Of a stretch of DNA of 64,000 nucleotides, positions 42,043 through 51,036 are shown piece by piece. Origin of the DNA: Microbacterium sp. Root166 (GTDB taxonomy: Bacteria > Actinomycetota > Actinomycetes > Actinomycetales > Microbacteriaceae); the NCBI RefSeq assembly GCF_001427145.1, contig NZ_LMGL01000003.1:266036-330035 (forward strand), read 5' to 3'. The position numbers and the translations under genes are program-made. A model generated the notes under the pieces. That model did not search any database. It saw nothing but the letters and a program-made list of their open reading frames with translations, and had not been told where the DNA came from. Numbering within the stretch: the stretch's first letter is position 1; each line of letters starts with the position of its first letter.

Positions 42043-42553
42043 ATGGGCGCACCAGTCGTCACTCTCGCCGATCTGTGGCCCGAGCCAACCCGCGCCATGA
42101 TCGTCGGATTGAATCCGGCGCCAACCAGTGTGGCCGCGGGCACTACTACCAAGGCGCTGTCGGGCAGCGCCAGCTTGGCCGACTTGTTGACGCCGAGCTC
42201 TTCGAGCGTTCATCGGGCGGAAAGTTCTTCGAGAAGGATGCCCTGAGCGCTGGCGTCGGTTTCACCGATCTGGTCAAGCGGCCAACGGTCGGAGAGAACG
42301 ACATTCCGAGAACGGAGCAGCAGTACGGGCGCGGTCGTCTGATCTCCGAGCTCGAAAGGCGACGGGTTCCACTTGTCATCTGTGTGTTCAGGCACCCCGC
42401 CGATGCAATCCTCGGCCGCAAGAGCATCGTCGGCTTTGAGCAGGATCGGTCTGCTTGGGGCGGGCAGGTGTTTCGCATGCCTGGACCGTTCGAAACGCGG
42501 AACGTGCGTCCGCCATCATGGACGGCTTGCGAGACTATCTCGCGAACCGCTGA
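42043..42553 (+). pseudogene. Frame-broken uracil/mismatch DNA glycosylase
   Basis: Three frames must be joined to read a protein like a uracil-DNA glycosylase family member: TLADLWPEPTRAMIVGLNPA from ATG 42043, then after a shift near 42,135 GHYYQGAVGQRQLGRLVDAE with VGFTDLVKRPT and the region to FRMPGPF, then after a second shift near 42,495 RASAIMDGLRDYLANR and TGA at 42551. GLNPA and TDLVKRPT are hallmarks of the family. Two shifts suggest decay rather than a sequencing error, but errors cannot be excluded. It lies in the A/T-richer patch beside tRNA-Arg. Confidence 0.75.
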
Positions 42554-42611
42554 CCCGTCACGTCCTGTCGACGAGGGCGATCCACACCTGGTCAGGCCTA
42601 GAACGCCGAAG

Positions 42612-42683
42612 CGCCCCTAGAGAGACTCGAACCCCCAACCGTTTCCTTAGGACGGAACTGCTCTTCCATTGAGCTACAGAGGC
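42612..42683 (-). tRNA. tRNA-Arg (anticodon CCU)
   Basis: 72-base cloverleaf on the minus strand: acceptor GCCTCTG paired with TAGGGGC, D stem GCTC/GAGC, anticodon stem GTTCC with loop GTCCTAA (anticodon CCT), T arm GGGGG-TTCGAGT-CTCTC, discriminator G, no encoded CCA. Its 3' end faces the A/T-richer segment at 41.0-42.6 kb. Confidence 0.9.
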
Positions 42684-42735
42684 TGGCCCCCCGATTCTAG
42701 CGGCCCGGGGGAGCGGCATCCGAAAGCTCAACGCG

Positions 42736-43074
42736 TCAGTAGTCGCTTCCGCCGAAGAACTCGTCGACGTCGGCCTCGCTGAACGGCGCGTCTCCCGACG
42801 GGGTGCGCAGCCGTTCGGCCTTGTGGCGCAGCTCATGGATGAGCTCGGCATCCTCGAGCTCGTTCCCGTGCACGCCGTCCTTGATGGCGTTCACCTCGGT
42901 GCGCCAGCCGATGAGCAACTGCACGCGGCGGATGATTCCGGGTTTCGCGACGAACGGGATCTCGACGACTTCGGTCAGCTGCTCCTGTACGAGCGCTCCG
43001 CTGTACTCCATGACGGCATCCGCGATCTCGTCACCGGTGAGATACGCGCCAGCGCGGTTTTCCAGTGTCTTCAT
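42736..43074 (-). CDS. Hypothetical protein, 112 residues
   Basis: Soluble, acidic protein (MKTLENRAGAYLTGDEIADA; GWRTEVNAIKDGVHGNELED; tail FSEADVDEFFGGSDY). No domain recognised. Another in-frame ATG at 43107 would add 11 residues; I prefer 43074 on codon look alone, as neither has a strong ribosome site. It stands between tRNA-Arg and the GAF-ANTAR genes, in the same direction. Confidence 0.65.
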   Translation of the reverse strand: MKTLENRAGAYLTGDEIADAVMEYSGALVQEQLTEVVEIPFVAKPGIIRRVQLLIGWRTEVNAIKDGVHGNELEDAELIHELRHKAERLRTPSGDAPFSEADVDEFFGGSDY

Positions 43075-43160
43075 GCTCAGCCCTGTGTTCCATTGGAGGG
43101 TTTGCATGACACCAGGGTCCAGGGCGTCATGGCAATTTTATCGCGTCTTCTGTGGCATGG

Positions 43161-43889
43161 TCAGGGAGAATCCTCCTTCAGATGAAGTTCCCGGCGAACC
43201 AGTCGGCCCGCGACATCGCTGATGCGCAGCCCGTGATCCCGCGAGTATTTCCGCATCAGTTCGAACGCCCGATCGATCGGCACGTCGTTCGTGAACGAGA
43301 CGACTCCCTTGGCCTGCTCGATCACGATCCGCGTGCTCAGCGCGTGCTCCAGCTGCTGAGTGAGCGCCTCCGACTGCCGCAGAGTTCTCTCATGCAGGAT
43401 GCCGATGGTCGCGACATCCGCGAATGCCCGAGCTGTCACGAGATCTTCCTCAGGAGCCCCGCCCACCTCGGATCGCAGCAGGTTGAGCGTTCCGATGGTG
43501 ACATCGCGCAGCCGCAGCGGAATGGCGTCGGCCGAGAGGAACCCCTGCGCCACCGCACTGTCGCGGAATGCGCCCCACTCCGCGGGCACGGCGTCGATGT
43601 CGGCAACCGACACGACCGACCCGGTGCGGTAGCACTCGATGCACGGCCCGGCCTGCGCCGCCAGCTGCATCGTCTCGACGAGGTGCGTGCCCTCGCTCGT
43701 CGACGCGATCAGCTCGAGTTCGCCGGCAGGATCCGCGAGCAGGATGCCGGCGGCCGTTGCCGCGAGATGCTCATGGCACGCATCCACCAGCGACTGCAGC
43801 AGGTCCACGACGTCATAGTCGTCGACGAGCGTGTCGGCCAGCATGGCGAACGTCTTCAGCAGGCGTGCCTCGCGGGTGAGCGCGGTCAT
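43161..43889 (-). CDS. GAF-ANTAR regulator, second gene
   Basis: Protein of 242 residues. Residues about 15-170 form a GAF domain (VDACHEHLAATAAGILLADP; GPCIECYRTGSVVSV), the rest an ANTAR domain (LSTRIVIEQAKGVVSF, then ELMRKYSRDHGLRISDVA), which binds two-hairpin RNA antiterminators. It probably controls transcription elongation in response to a small ligand or redox signal. ATG 43889 overlaps the stop of the preceding GAF-ANTAR gene as ATGA, so both are made together. Confidence 0.9.
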   Translation of the reverse strand: MTALTREARLLKTFAMLADTLVDDYDVVDLLQSLVDACHEHLAATAAGILLADPAGELELIASTSEGTHLVETMQLAAQAGPCIECYRTGSVVSVADIDAVPAEWGAFRDSAVAQGFLSADAIPLRLRDVTIGTLNLLRSEVGGAPEEDLVTARAFADVATIGILHERTLRQSEALTQQLEHALSTRIVIEQAKGVVSFTNDVPIDRAFELMRKYSRDHGLRISDVAGRLVRRELHLKEDSP

Positions 43890-44590
43890 GGCATCACCTC
43901 GATACGTCCGTCCACGCGGTGGAAGCGCAGGACTCCGTTCACGACCTCGGTCGCGACATCCATCACCGCTCGTCCCGTCGTGAAGGCGTGCGCCTGCACG
44001 ACCAGCTGCGCGTCGTCCGCCGAGATGTCGAGCTGCGCCAGCACGACACCAGTCGCCTGGTGCACGACGCGGCGCGAGTGCGGGTTGTTCGCCGGCTCGA
44101 GGTCGTCGAGTGACTTCAGCGCGTTGCGCAGCACACTGCGTCCGACCACCTCGGCGAGAGCGGATGCCCGGCGCGTCTGAGTGTCGCTGAGCGTCAACGG
44201 CTCGTGGGAGTACATGTCGACGGCGCCGATCCGCAGCGGACCGACGATGAGCGGGAACGCGAACATCGAGGTCACGTCCTCGCCGTGGGCCGCGTCGGCG
44301 AAAGCGGGCCAGCGCGAGCGTCCGCCGGTGGCCATCGCGCTCTCCGAGACGGGCCGCCCGGAGCGCAGGGCATCCCAGCACGGCCCTTCACCGAGGTCGA
44401 ACTGCAGCTCGTCAAGCCGCGCCGCGCGCCCGTCGGTCGCCGAGAGCGTCTCGCTGCCCAGCAGGTCTCCCAGCGTCGAGACCGCCGCGCCGTTCACGGG
44501 GAACAGGCGCACGAAAGCAACGCCGTAGTGACGGGGACTTTCAGCCCGCGCGAGCTCGTCGAGAGCGGTCGCGAAGGAATCGTGCATCAT
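43886..44590 (-). CDS. GAF-ANTAR regulator, first gene
   Basis: Protein of 234 residues with a GAF domain (LFPVNGAAVSTLGDLLGSET; ELQFDLGEGPCWDALRSGRP) and a C-terminal ANTAR domain (VVHQATGVVLAQLDISADDA; AHAFTTGRAVMDVATEVV). The two tandem genes have the same architecture but low identity, so the duplication is old. GGGGGTG lies upstream of the two adjacent ATG codons. Confidence 0.9.
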   Translation of the reverse strand: MMHDSFATALDELARAESPRHYGVAFVRLFPVNGAAVSTLGDLLGSETLSATDGRAARLDELQFDLGEGPCWDALRSGRPVSESAMATGGRSRWPAFADAAHGEDVTSMFAFPLIVGPLRIGAVDMYSHEPLTLSDTQTRRASALAEVVGRSVLRNALKSLDDLEPANNPHSRRVVHQATGVVLAQLDISADDAQLVVQAHAFTTGRAVMDVATEVVNGVLRFHRVDGRIEVMP

Positions 44591-45324
44591 GTCACCCCCA
44601 ACACCGTAACGTGCATGTGCCGCGTAGATCGGTCTTACAGGACAGCGCTGTCCGCGCTGGTGTGTTCACGCTATGACGTGCCCCCGCCGATCAGCACCGG
44701 GGTTGACAATACCGATCCGGAAGCGGCGGGTCTAGGAGCCCGCACCTCGCACATGGCTCCCGATTGGTTCAACCAAAGCCGCGGGATTCCGCGGCAGAGA
44801 GCGGATGCCGTGACCTCACGGTCCTCGTCTGGTGCGGGTCGGGCGGGTCGCGGCGCGGGCCGTGACGGTGCCGCAGGAGGCGAACTTTCGGCCGAGCATG
44901 GACTGACATCGGCGAGCGGAAACGACTCCTGGAAACCGCCGGAAGGGGTCTGCGAACGGCGGTCAGTACGTCTGCAGGCTTCTTGGTTGAAGAGTTCGTG
45001 CACGCCGCGCCGACATCGCCCGAGCTCGGGCGCGCGGATAAGCGGAATCGAAGCACGATGTCGGTTCGACGGGGGCCACGCGGCCGTGACGATATGGCAC
45101 GCCGGTGAGGAACCGCGGGCTGGGTTCGGGGGAGCGAAAGGCGCCCGAGGTGCGGAGGCGTCGGCGCGTTAGGACCGTCACCGCGCGCGAGGACTTGTCG
45201 AGGCGGGGTGCCCTGTCGCCGTTCGCGGCGGGGCAGGCCATCGCATCGACAGGGGAGAACATTGCGACGAGTTTGGGGATGCGGATTCAAAAGCAATGTC
45301 GGAGGTACGTCCTAGAGTCTGAGT
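44591..45324. other. 734-base stretch without a supported gene
   Basis: No frame here has convincing codon use or a recognisable protein. I see several hairpins: GGACAGCGCTGTCC (44640-44653), TTGGTT-c-AACCAA (44764-44776) and GCCGCGG-gatt-CCGCGGC (44778-44795). It contains the promoter regions of the GAF-ANTAR operon (left) and the DUF222 gene (right; TAGAGT ends 6 bases before ATG 45325). It may hold a small RNA or the remnant of a lost gene. Confidence 0.6.
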
Positions 45325-46641
45325 ATGGACATCGACCCCGACTTCCGTCCCGCTGACGGCGACGCCGTCTCGGGCGAGTCGGAGTGGGGTTGGCACGATG
45401 CGCCCGTGCCGGACGACGTGGATCGGGTGACCGAGGTTGCGGACATGATGGCGGTGTTCGCGGCGCAGCGGGTGCTGCGGGTCGAGGCGCTGCGACGCAA
45501 CGCGCTCGACGACGCAGCCCGCTACGGTGGCGCGATCGAGTCCGTGGTGGATCGGTCGGTGCGGCTCGAGCTGGCGGCGGCGCTGCGGGTCACCGAGCAT
45601 GCCGCGGGCGATCTGATCGGGTTCGCGGAAGCTCTGGTGCACCGCTACCCGGCCGCGCTCGACTCCCTCGGCCGGGCCGGGATGACCGAGCGGCACGCCG
45701 AGATCCTCGTCGACCTGCTCGACAGCGCCGAGCCTGAGGTGCGGAAGCGGCTCGTGCCGCGTGCCGTGGAATTGGCCGAGGAGCTTCCGGTCGGGTCGTT
45801 CCGGCGGGCACTGCGCCGCCTCGTCGAGCTCGAGCAGTCCGCGACCATGGCGGAGCGGCACGAAGCAGCCCTGCAGGGTCGGCGGGTGGTGGTCGAACCC
45901 GCCGGCGACGGCATGGCGTGGATTCACGCACTGGGTCCCGAGGTCGAAGCACACGCCATTTACAACCGGCTCACCGCGAAGGCGAAGGCGATCTGCGCCC
46001 ATCCCGACGAGACTCGCACGCTCGACCAGGTCCGCGCCGACATCTTCGGCGACCTGCTCATCGACGGCGACACCGCCCACCTCGCCCCCGAAGCCCGCGG
46101 CATCCGCGCCACCGTGACCGTCACCGTCCCCGTGCTGACCCTCCTCGATCCCGAGGCTTCCGATTCGACGGATGCCGGCCCGGCGGTGGTCGAAGGGCTC
46201 GGACCGATCCCGCTCGCGAAGGCCCGCGAGTTGGCCGGGGACGCCGACGGCTGGACCCGTATCCTCACCCACCCCGAGACCGGGATCGTGCTCTCCGTTG
46301 GACGCGATCAGTACCGGCCACCACCCGCACTGCGACGGCTGGCCCGATGGCGGGCCGACCGATGTATGGCACCCGGATGCGGCATCCCCGCCGCGCGATG
46401 CGAGATCGACCACACCATCGCCTGGGAACACGGCGGCCCCACCGCGCTCGAGAACCTCGCACCCCTCTGCAAAGGCCACCACACCATCGAGCACCACGGC
46501 GGATGGCGAGTCGAACAAGTGCCCGACTCCGGCGGCGCCCTGCACTGGACCTCGCCCTCCGGACGCCACTACACCGTCCAACCCGAACGCCGAGTCCCCG
46601 TCTTCCGAGCCTCCGCCGAGCCCGCCCCGGCGCCCTTCTGA
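45325..46641 (+). CDS. DUF222 / HNH endonuclease (13E12-type)
   Basis: Protein of 438 residues of a family found in many copies in actinobacteria. N-terminal DUF222 helical region (about 30-300), then an HNH motif near residues 345-400: CMAPGCGIPAARCEIDHTIAW and LAPLCKGHHTIEHHGGW. The tail ends in Pro/Ala. The biological role is unknown; genes of this type often spread by gene conversion. TAGAGT 6 bases before the ATG suggests a leaderless transcript. Confidence 0.9.
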   Translation: MDIDPDFRPADGDAVSGESEWGWHDAPVPDDVDRVTEVADMMAVFAAQRVLRVEALRRNALDDAARYGGAIESVVDRSVRLELAAALRVTEHAAGDLIGFAEALVHRYPAALDSLGRAGMTERHAEILVDLLDSAEPEVRKRLVPRAVELAEELPVGSFRRALRRLVELEQSATMAERHEAALQGRRVVVEPAGDGMAWIHALGPEVEAHAIYNRLTAKAKAICAHPDETRTLDQVRADIFGDLLIDGDTAHLAPEARGIRATVTVTVPVLTLLDPEASDSTDAGPAVVEGLGPIPLAKARELAGDADGWTRILTHPETGIVLSVGRDQYRPPPALRRLARWRADRCMAPGCGIPAARCEIDHTIAWEHGGPTALENLAPLCKGHHTIEHHGGWRVEQVPDSGGALHWTSPSGRHYTVQPERRVPVFRASAEPAPAPF

Positions 46642-46737
46642 CGCGAATCACTCCCGGCATGAGCGTCCCGAGCACCCGCGGCTCGTTACGATGCCACCAG
46701 AGCCGCGACGACGCCGTCGCGGGGGAGTGAGGAAGCC

Positions 46738-47910
46738 GTGCCGGTAACCGTCCGGGTCCGCGCCGAACGCGCGCCAGGAGAGAAGCGGGTCGCCGCGACC
46801 CCCGACAGCGTCAAGAAGCTGCTCGCCGCCGGCGCCTCCGTCGAGATCGAATCGGGTGCCGGCACCCACTCCTTGATTCCGGATGCCGCCTACCGAGCCG
46901 CCGGCGCCACTATCGTCGATCCCGGCACGGCTCCGGGCACACCGCCGGATGCAGCACCAGACCCAGGCATCCTGTTCCATGTCCGTCCGCTGTCGGCGAC
47001 CGACGTCGCCGCCCTGCCGGCCGGGACGGTGACCGTCGGCATGCTCGACCCCTTCCAGAACGCCGCCGCCGTCGAGGCCGCCCGCGCCGGTGGGCTGACG
47101 ACCTTCGCGCTCGACCTGCTGCCGCGCATCTCGCGCGCGCAGTCGATGGACGTGCTCTCATCCCAGGCACTGCTGTCCGGCTACCGCCTCGCCACGATCG
47201 CCGCCGATGCCTTCGGCCGCATGTTCGGCATGACCATGACCGCCGCGGGCACGCTCGCCCCGGCGCGAGTGCTCGTGCTCGGCGCCGGCGTCGCCGGACT
47301 CTCGGCCATCGCGACCGCCAAGCGCCTGGGCGGCATCGTCTCGGCCAACGACGTGCGCGCCGCCTCCGCGGATGAGGTCCGCTCGGTCGGTGGCACGTTC
47401 ATCGACCTCGACATGGGTGCCGCCGACGCGGCCGGCGGCTACGCCAAGGAGCTCGCCGAGGATCGGGCCAAGCGCCAGCGGGAGCTGCTGACTCCGCACA
47501 TCGCGGCATCCGACATCGTCCTGACCACCGCGGCGGTGCCCGGACGCGCGGCGCCGCTCCTGATCACGGCCGACATGCTCGCCGGCATGAAGCCCGGCTC
47601 GGTGCTCGTCGACCTGGCTGCCGAGTCCGGCGGCAACATCGAGGGTTCCATCCCTGGCGAGCGGCGCGAGGTCCCCGTCACCGGCGGCACGGTGACCTTG
47701 ATCGGGGCGCGCGACCTGCCGTCCGACCTCGCGCCCGACGCGACGAAGCTGTTCGCGATGAACTGCGCGAACTTCGCGGGACTGCTGCTGAAAGAGGGGG
47801 AGACGGTGCTCGATTTCGACGATGAGCTGGTCGCGGGAAGCGCGATCACCCACGACGGGCGGATCGTGAACGAACGCGTCGCCGCCGCACTAGAAGGCGT
47901 GGGCGCTTGA
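46738..47910 (+). CDS. pntAA: NAD(P) transhydrogenase subunit alpha, part 1
   Basis: Cytoplasmic NAD(H)-binding domain I of proton-translocating transhydrogenase, 390 residues. Motifs include PGEKRVAATPDSVKKL, the RISRAQSMD segment, VLVLGAGVAGLSAIATAKRL (Rossmann fold), and TTAAVPGRAAPLLIT. GTG start. The subunit is split from the membrane part, as usual in actinobacteria. The stop overlaps the next start as TGATG; the three pnt genes form one operon. Confidence 0.95.
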   Translation: MPVTVRVRAERAPGEKRVAATPDSVKKLLAAGASVEIESGAGTHSLIPDAAYRAAGATIVDPGTAPGTPPDAAPDPGILFHVRPLSATDVAALPAGTVTVGMLDPFQNAAAVEAARAGGLTTFALDLLPRISRAQSMDVLSSQALLSGYRLATIAADAFGRMFGMTMTAAGTLAPARVLVLGAGVAGLSAIATAKRLGGIVSANDVRAASADEVRSVGGTFIDLDMGAADAAGGYAKELAEDRAKRQRELLTPHIAASDIVLTTAAVPGRAAPLLITADMLAGMKPGSVLVDLAAESGGNIEGSIPGERREVPVTGGTVTLIGARDLPSDLAPDATKLFAMNCANFAGLLLKEGETVLDFDDELVAGSAITHDGRIVNERVAAALEGVGA

Positions 47911-48209
47911 TGGACGGGTTCGCGCTGCTGACCATCACGATCCTCGCGGTCTTCCTCGGGTTCGAAGTCGTCTCGAAGGTCTCGAGCACGCTGCACACCC
48001 CGCTCATGAGCGAGGCGAACGCGATCCACGGCATCATCCTGCTCGGGGCGATCATGGTCGCCGGATCCGCCGAAGATCCCGTCGCCCTGGCGCTCTCGAT
48101 CCTCGCGGTGCTGCTGGCCACCATCAACGTCGTCGGCGGCTTCGTCGTCACCGACCGCATGCTCGTGATGTTCTCGGCCAAGCCACGCCGGACGGCGGTG
48201 GACGCATGA
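47910..48209 (+). CDS. pntAB: NAD(P) transhydrogenase subunit alpha, part 2
   Basis: Small membrane subunit of 99 residues with three helices (LLTITILAVFLGFEVVSKVS; HGIILLGAIMVAG; ALSILAVLLATINVVGGFVV). It contributes to the proton channel of the transhydrogenase. ATG 47910 overlaps the stop of pntAA; the TTG at 47907 is an alternative. The stop overlaps pntB by 4 bases. Confidence 0.94.
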   Translation: MDGFALLTITILAVFLGFEVVSKVSSTLHTPLMSEANAIHGIILLGAIMVAGSAEDPVALALSILAVLLATINVVGGFVVTDRMLVMFSAKPRRTAVDA

Positions 48210-49585
48210 ACCTCCTGCCCCCCGAGGTCGTCACCGTCTGCTACATCGTCGCGGCGGTGCTGTTCATCCTCGCCCTCAAGGGCCTCGGAAACCCGCGCAC
48301 CGCGCGACGCGCGAATCTGCTCGGCGCCGCCGGAGCTGCCCTCGCCGTGCTCGCGTACTGCCTGAGCACCGAGCTGAACAACATCGTCTGGATCGTCGGC
48401 GCGGTCATCCTCGGCACGCTGATCGCCGTACCCGCGGCCCGCCGCGTGCAGATGACGCAGATGCCCCAGCTCGTCGCCGCCTTCAACGGCGTCGGCGGCG
48501 GCGCGGCGGCGCTAGTCGCCCTGGTAGAGGTCGGCCACAGCGACAACCCCTGGACGCTCGGCGTCGTCGCGTTCACCGTCCTGATCGGCGGCGTCTCGCT
48601 GACCGGCTCGTTCATCACGTTCGGCAAGCTGCAGGGCGTGCTCACCGCGAAGGCCGTGACGTTCCCCGGGCTCCGCGCGCTCATGGTGCTGCTCGTCCTC
48701 GGCTCCCTCGCCGCGGCCGCTGCGCTCGTGGTGACGGGCGACTTCCTCTACGCCGTCGTGCTCGTCGCGATCGGCCTGGTGCTCGGCGTCCTGCTCGTGC
48801 TGCCGATCGGCGGGGCGGACGTGCCGATCGTGATCTCGCTGCTCAACGCCTTCACGGGACTCGCGGTCGCGGCATCCGGTCTGGTGCTCGCCAATGTGCT
48901 GCTGCTCATCGCGGGCACGCTCGTCGGTGCGAGCGGCACGATCCTGACCATGGCGATGGCGAAGGCCATGGGCCGCACGGTCACCGGCATCGTGTTCGGA
49001 GCCTTCCGCGCCCACGTCGCGGGCGGCCCCGCCGGCGGGGCGAGCGACCGCCCGGTGCGGACCATGTCGGAGGGCGACGTCGCCATCCTGCTCGACTACG
49101 CGCAGCGCGTCGTGATCGTGCCGGGCTACGGCCTCGCCGTCGCCGGTGCCCACCACGCCGCCGCCGAGCTCGCCGAGGTGCTGAAGGGGCGGGGCGTCGA
49201 CGTGGTGTTCGGCATCCATCCCGTCGCCGGACGCATGCCGGGGCACATGAACGTGCTGCTCGCCGAAGCCAACGTGCCCTACGACGCGCTCGTCGAGATG
49301 GACGAAGTCAACCCGCGCTTCAAGACCACCGACCTCGTGCTGGTCGTCGGCGCCAACGACGTGGTCAACCCGGCCGCCAAGACCTCGCCGGGATCACCCA
49401 TTTACGGGATGCCGATCCTCACGGTCGCCGACGCGCAGCAGGTCGTGTTCCTCAAGCGCTCGTTGAACCCCGGCTTCGCCGGCATCGAGAACGAGCTGTT
49501 CTACGACCCCAAGGTCTCGATCGTGCTCGGCGACGCCAAGCACACGCTCACGAAGCTGCTCTCGACGGTCAAGTCGACCGCCTAG
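48206..49585 (+). CDS. pntB: NAD(P) transhydrogenase subunit beta
   Basis: Membrane and NADP(H)-binding subunit of 459 residues. About nine N-terminal helices contain GGGAAALVALVEVGH; the C-terminal domain III (about 285-459) has VIVPGYGLAVAGAHHAAAEL and VFGIHPVAGRMPGHMNVLLA plus VGANDVVNPAA that bind NADP. The complex couples proton entry to NADPH formation. It ends 18 bases before the stop of the convergent lsr2 gene. Confidence 0.96.
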   Translation: MNLLPPEVVTVCYIVAAVLFILALKGLGNPRTARRANLLGAAGAALAVLAYCLSTELNNIVWIVGAVILGTLIAVPAARRVQMTQMPQLVAAFNGVGGGAAALVALVEVGHSDNPWTLGVVAFTVLIGGVSLTGSFITFGKLQGVLTAKAVTFPGLRALMVLLVLGSLAAAAALVVTGDFLYAVVLVAIGLVLGVLLVLPIGGADVPIVISLLNAFTGLAVAASGLVLANVLLLIAGTLVGASGTILTMAMAKAMGRTVTGIVFGAFRAHVAGGPAGGASDRPVRTMSEGDVAILLDYAQRVVIVPGYGLAVAGAHHAAAELAEVLKGRGVDVVFGIHPVAGRMPGHMNVLLAEANVPYDALVEMDEVNPRFKTTDLVLVVGANDVVNPAAKTSPGSPIYGMPILTVADAQQVVFLKRSLNPGFAGIENELFYDPKVSIVLGDAKHTLTKLLSTVKSTA

Positions 49586-49603
49586 CGCTGGGAGCGGAGA
49601 TCC

Positions 49604-49960
49604 CTAGTGGGCGGCTTCGTACGCCTCGAGAACGGATGCCGGCACCCGGCCCCGCTCCGACACCTGGTGTCCGTTGTCCTTGGCCCACGCGCGGATCGCG
49701 CTGAAGTCCTGCTGGTTGGTGCGGCGGCGCTTGCGCGGGGCCGACCCGCCCGAGCCGTTCGACCCGCGACCCGACGAGACGCTGCGACCGGCGGCCACGA
49801 ACGGCGCAAGCGCCTCGCGCAGCGCGGTGGCGTTGCCGTCGGTGAGGTCGATCTCATAGGCGACACCGTCGAGTGAGAACAGGACGGTCTCCCCTTCGCC
49901 GATTTCGAGGATGGTCCCGTCGAGGTCGTCGACGAGCTGATGCACGATTCTGCGAGCCAT
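49604..49960 (-). CDS. lsr2: Lsr2-like nucleoid-associated protein
   Basis: Histone-like silencer of 118 residues. N-terminal oligomerisation domain (MARRIVHQLVDDLDGTI; YEIDLTDGNATALREALAPF), a flexible Arg/Gly/Ser linker with RKRRR, and the C-terminal DNA-binding part IRAWAKDNGHQVSERGRVPA with the R-G-R hook that inserts in the minor groove of A/T-rich DNA. TATTCT ends 6 bases before the ATG, suggesting a leaderless transcript; the upstream region is A/T-rich with an inverted repeat. Confidence 0.93.
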   Translation of the reverse strand: MARRIVHQLVDDLDGTILEIGEGETVLFSLDGVAYEIDLTDGNATALREALAPFVAAGRSVSSGRGSNGSGGSAPRKRRRTNQQDFSAIRAWAKDNGHQVSERGRVPASVLEAYEAAH

Positions 49961-50021
49961 GCGAGGAGAATACGCCGGAATTGCCCGTGAATGGAATTCT
50001 TTTCACAGGGCGCAATTCACG

Positions 50022-50038
50022 AATGCGAAATTCGCATT
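50022..50038. promoter_or_regulatory. A/T-rich inverted repeat upstream of lsr2
   Basis: AATGCGAA-a-TTCGCATT, perfect 8-base arms, in the 88-base A/T-rich gap between lsr2 and the LuxR-type gene. It may bind Lsr2 itself or terminate the LuxR-type gene transcript. Confidence 0.5.
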
Positions 50039-50048
50039 TCGCAATTCG

Positions 50049-50933
50049 TCAGGGGAGAAGCCCGGCGCGACGCGCTCGAGCCACGGCGGCATGCCGGGTC
50101 GAGGCATCCAATTTTGCCATCGCCGACTGCATATACGACTTGACGGTGCCTTCCCGCAGATCGAGTGTCACGGCGATCTCGGCGTTCGTCGCGCCGAGCG
50201 CCGCGCACGCGAGCACGTCGACCTCGCGCGGCGACAGGTGCACGTCGAGGCTGAGCGGCGGCTCGATCTCGGAGTGCGACAGCGCGGCCAGGCGCTGCTC
50301 GAGACGGGCGAGCCGATCACGGAGCGGCGGGTCGTCGACCGAGGCCGCGATGCTGCGCAGCTCGGCATAGGTCTGGCGCAGCTCTTCGCGTGCGGCCGGC
50401 GCCATGGTCGCGGCGTCGCTCGGACGCGGAGTGAGCGCGAGCCGGCGCAGCACCTCCTCGCGGATCCGAAGCTCGGCGGAGAGCTCCTCGGCCACGGCGA
50501 AGGCCGGCTTGGCGACGACGTCGCCGACGGGAGCCTCGGCCCACGAGCCGCAGTAGATGACGCCACGCGCGCGGTCGCCGACGAGCACCGGAACGGCGAA
50601 GAGGGTCGAGATGCCCTCGCCGAGCACCGCCCGGTCGTAGTCGTGGGTGATGGTGCGCGACGAGCGGTAGTCCACGGCCAGGCGCGGCCGCTTCTCGACG
50701 AGGGCCCGTCCGCCCAGTCCGCGCGACGCCTGCACCACCAGGCCGTCGAGGCTTCGCGTGCGGGCGCCGACCACCGAAGTCACGTGGATCGCGTCGCCGC
50801 GCTCGAGTCCGCCGAAAGCGACGGGGAAGTGGGTGCGGCGCACGAGGTCGGCCACCGCACGGGCGAGTGCCTCCGCGTCGGTCTCGAGCGGCTGGCTATC
50901 GCTCTTCGTACGGCTGCCGGTTTGCGCGGCCAC
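50049..50933 (-). CDS. LuxR-family regulator with GAF-like sensor
   Basis: Regulator of 294 residues. N-terminal GAF-like domain (about 30-170: FGGLERGDAIHVTSVVGARTR; ISTLFAVPVLVGDRARGVIY), a helical linker, and a C-terminal LuxR helix-turn-helix (LSPREVDVLACAALGATNAE, then LREGTVKSYMQSAMAKL). It is divergent from the DUF485-symporter operon, a setting typical of acetate or carboxylate uptake regulators, so it probably controls that operon. Confidence 0.88.
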   Translation of the reverse strand: MAAQTGSRTKSDSQPLETDAEALARAVADLVRRTHFPVAFGGLERGDAIHVTSVVGARTRSLDGLVVQASRGLGGRALVEKRPRLAVDYRSSRTITHDYDRAVLGEGISTLFAVPVLVGDRARGVIYCGSWAEAPVGDVVAKPAFAVAEELSAELRIREEVLRRLALTPRPSDAATMAPAAREELRQTYAELRSIAASVDDPPLRDRLARLEQRLAALSHSEIEPPLSLDVHLSPREVDVLACAALGATNAEIAVTLDLREGTVKSYMQSAMAKLDASTRHAAVARARRAGLLP

Positions 50934-51036
50934 GCACTACCTACTTCCGGGGGTGTCGGCGTCCTCGCCGCTTTTCGTAGCGTAGACGCTACCACCGCGC
51001 GAAGAGGCGCCAGTGCGTGAGGCAAGGAGGCCACAC

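Noticed and set aside
42736..43107. Longer form of the 112-residue protein starting at 43107
   Set aside because: No better ribosome site and the added residues look unlike a conserved start; kept only as an alternative.
44963..45262. 99-codon minus-strand frame in the gene-free stretch
   Set aside because: Arg-rich, no ribosome site, no family resemblance, codon use unlike neighbours.
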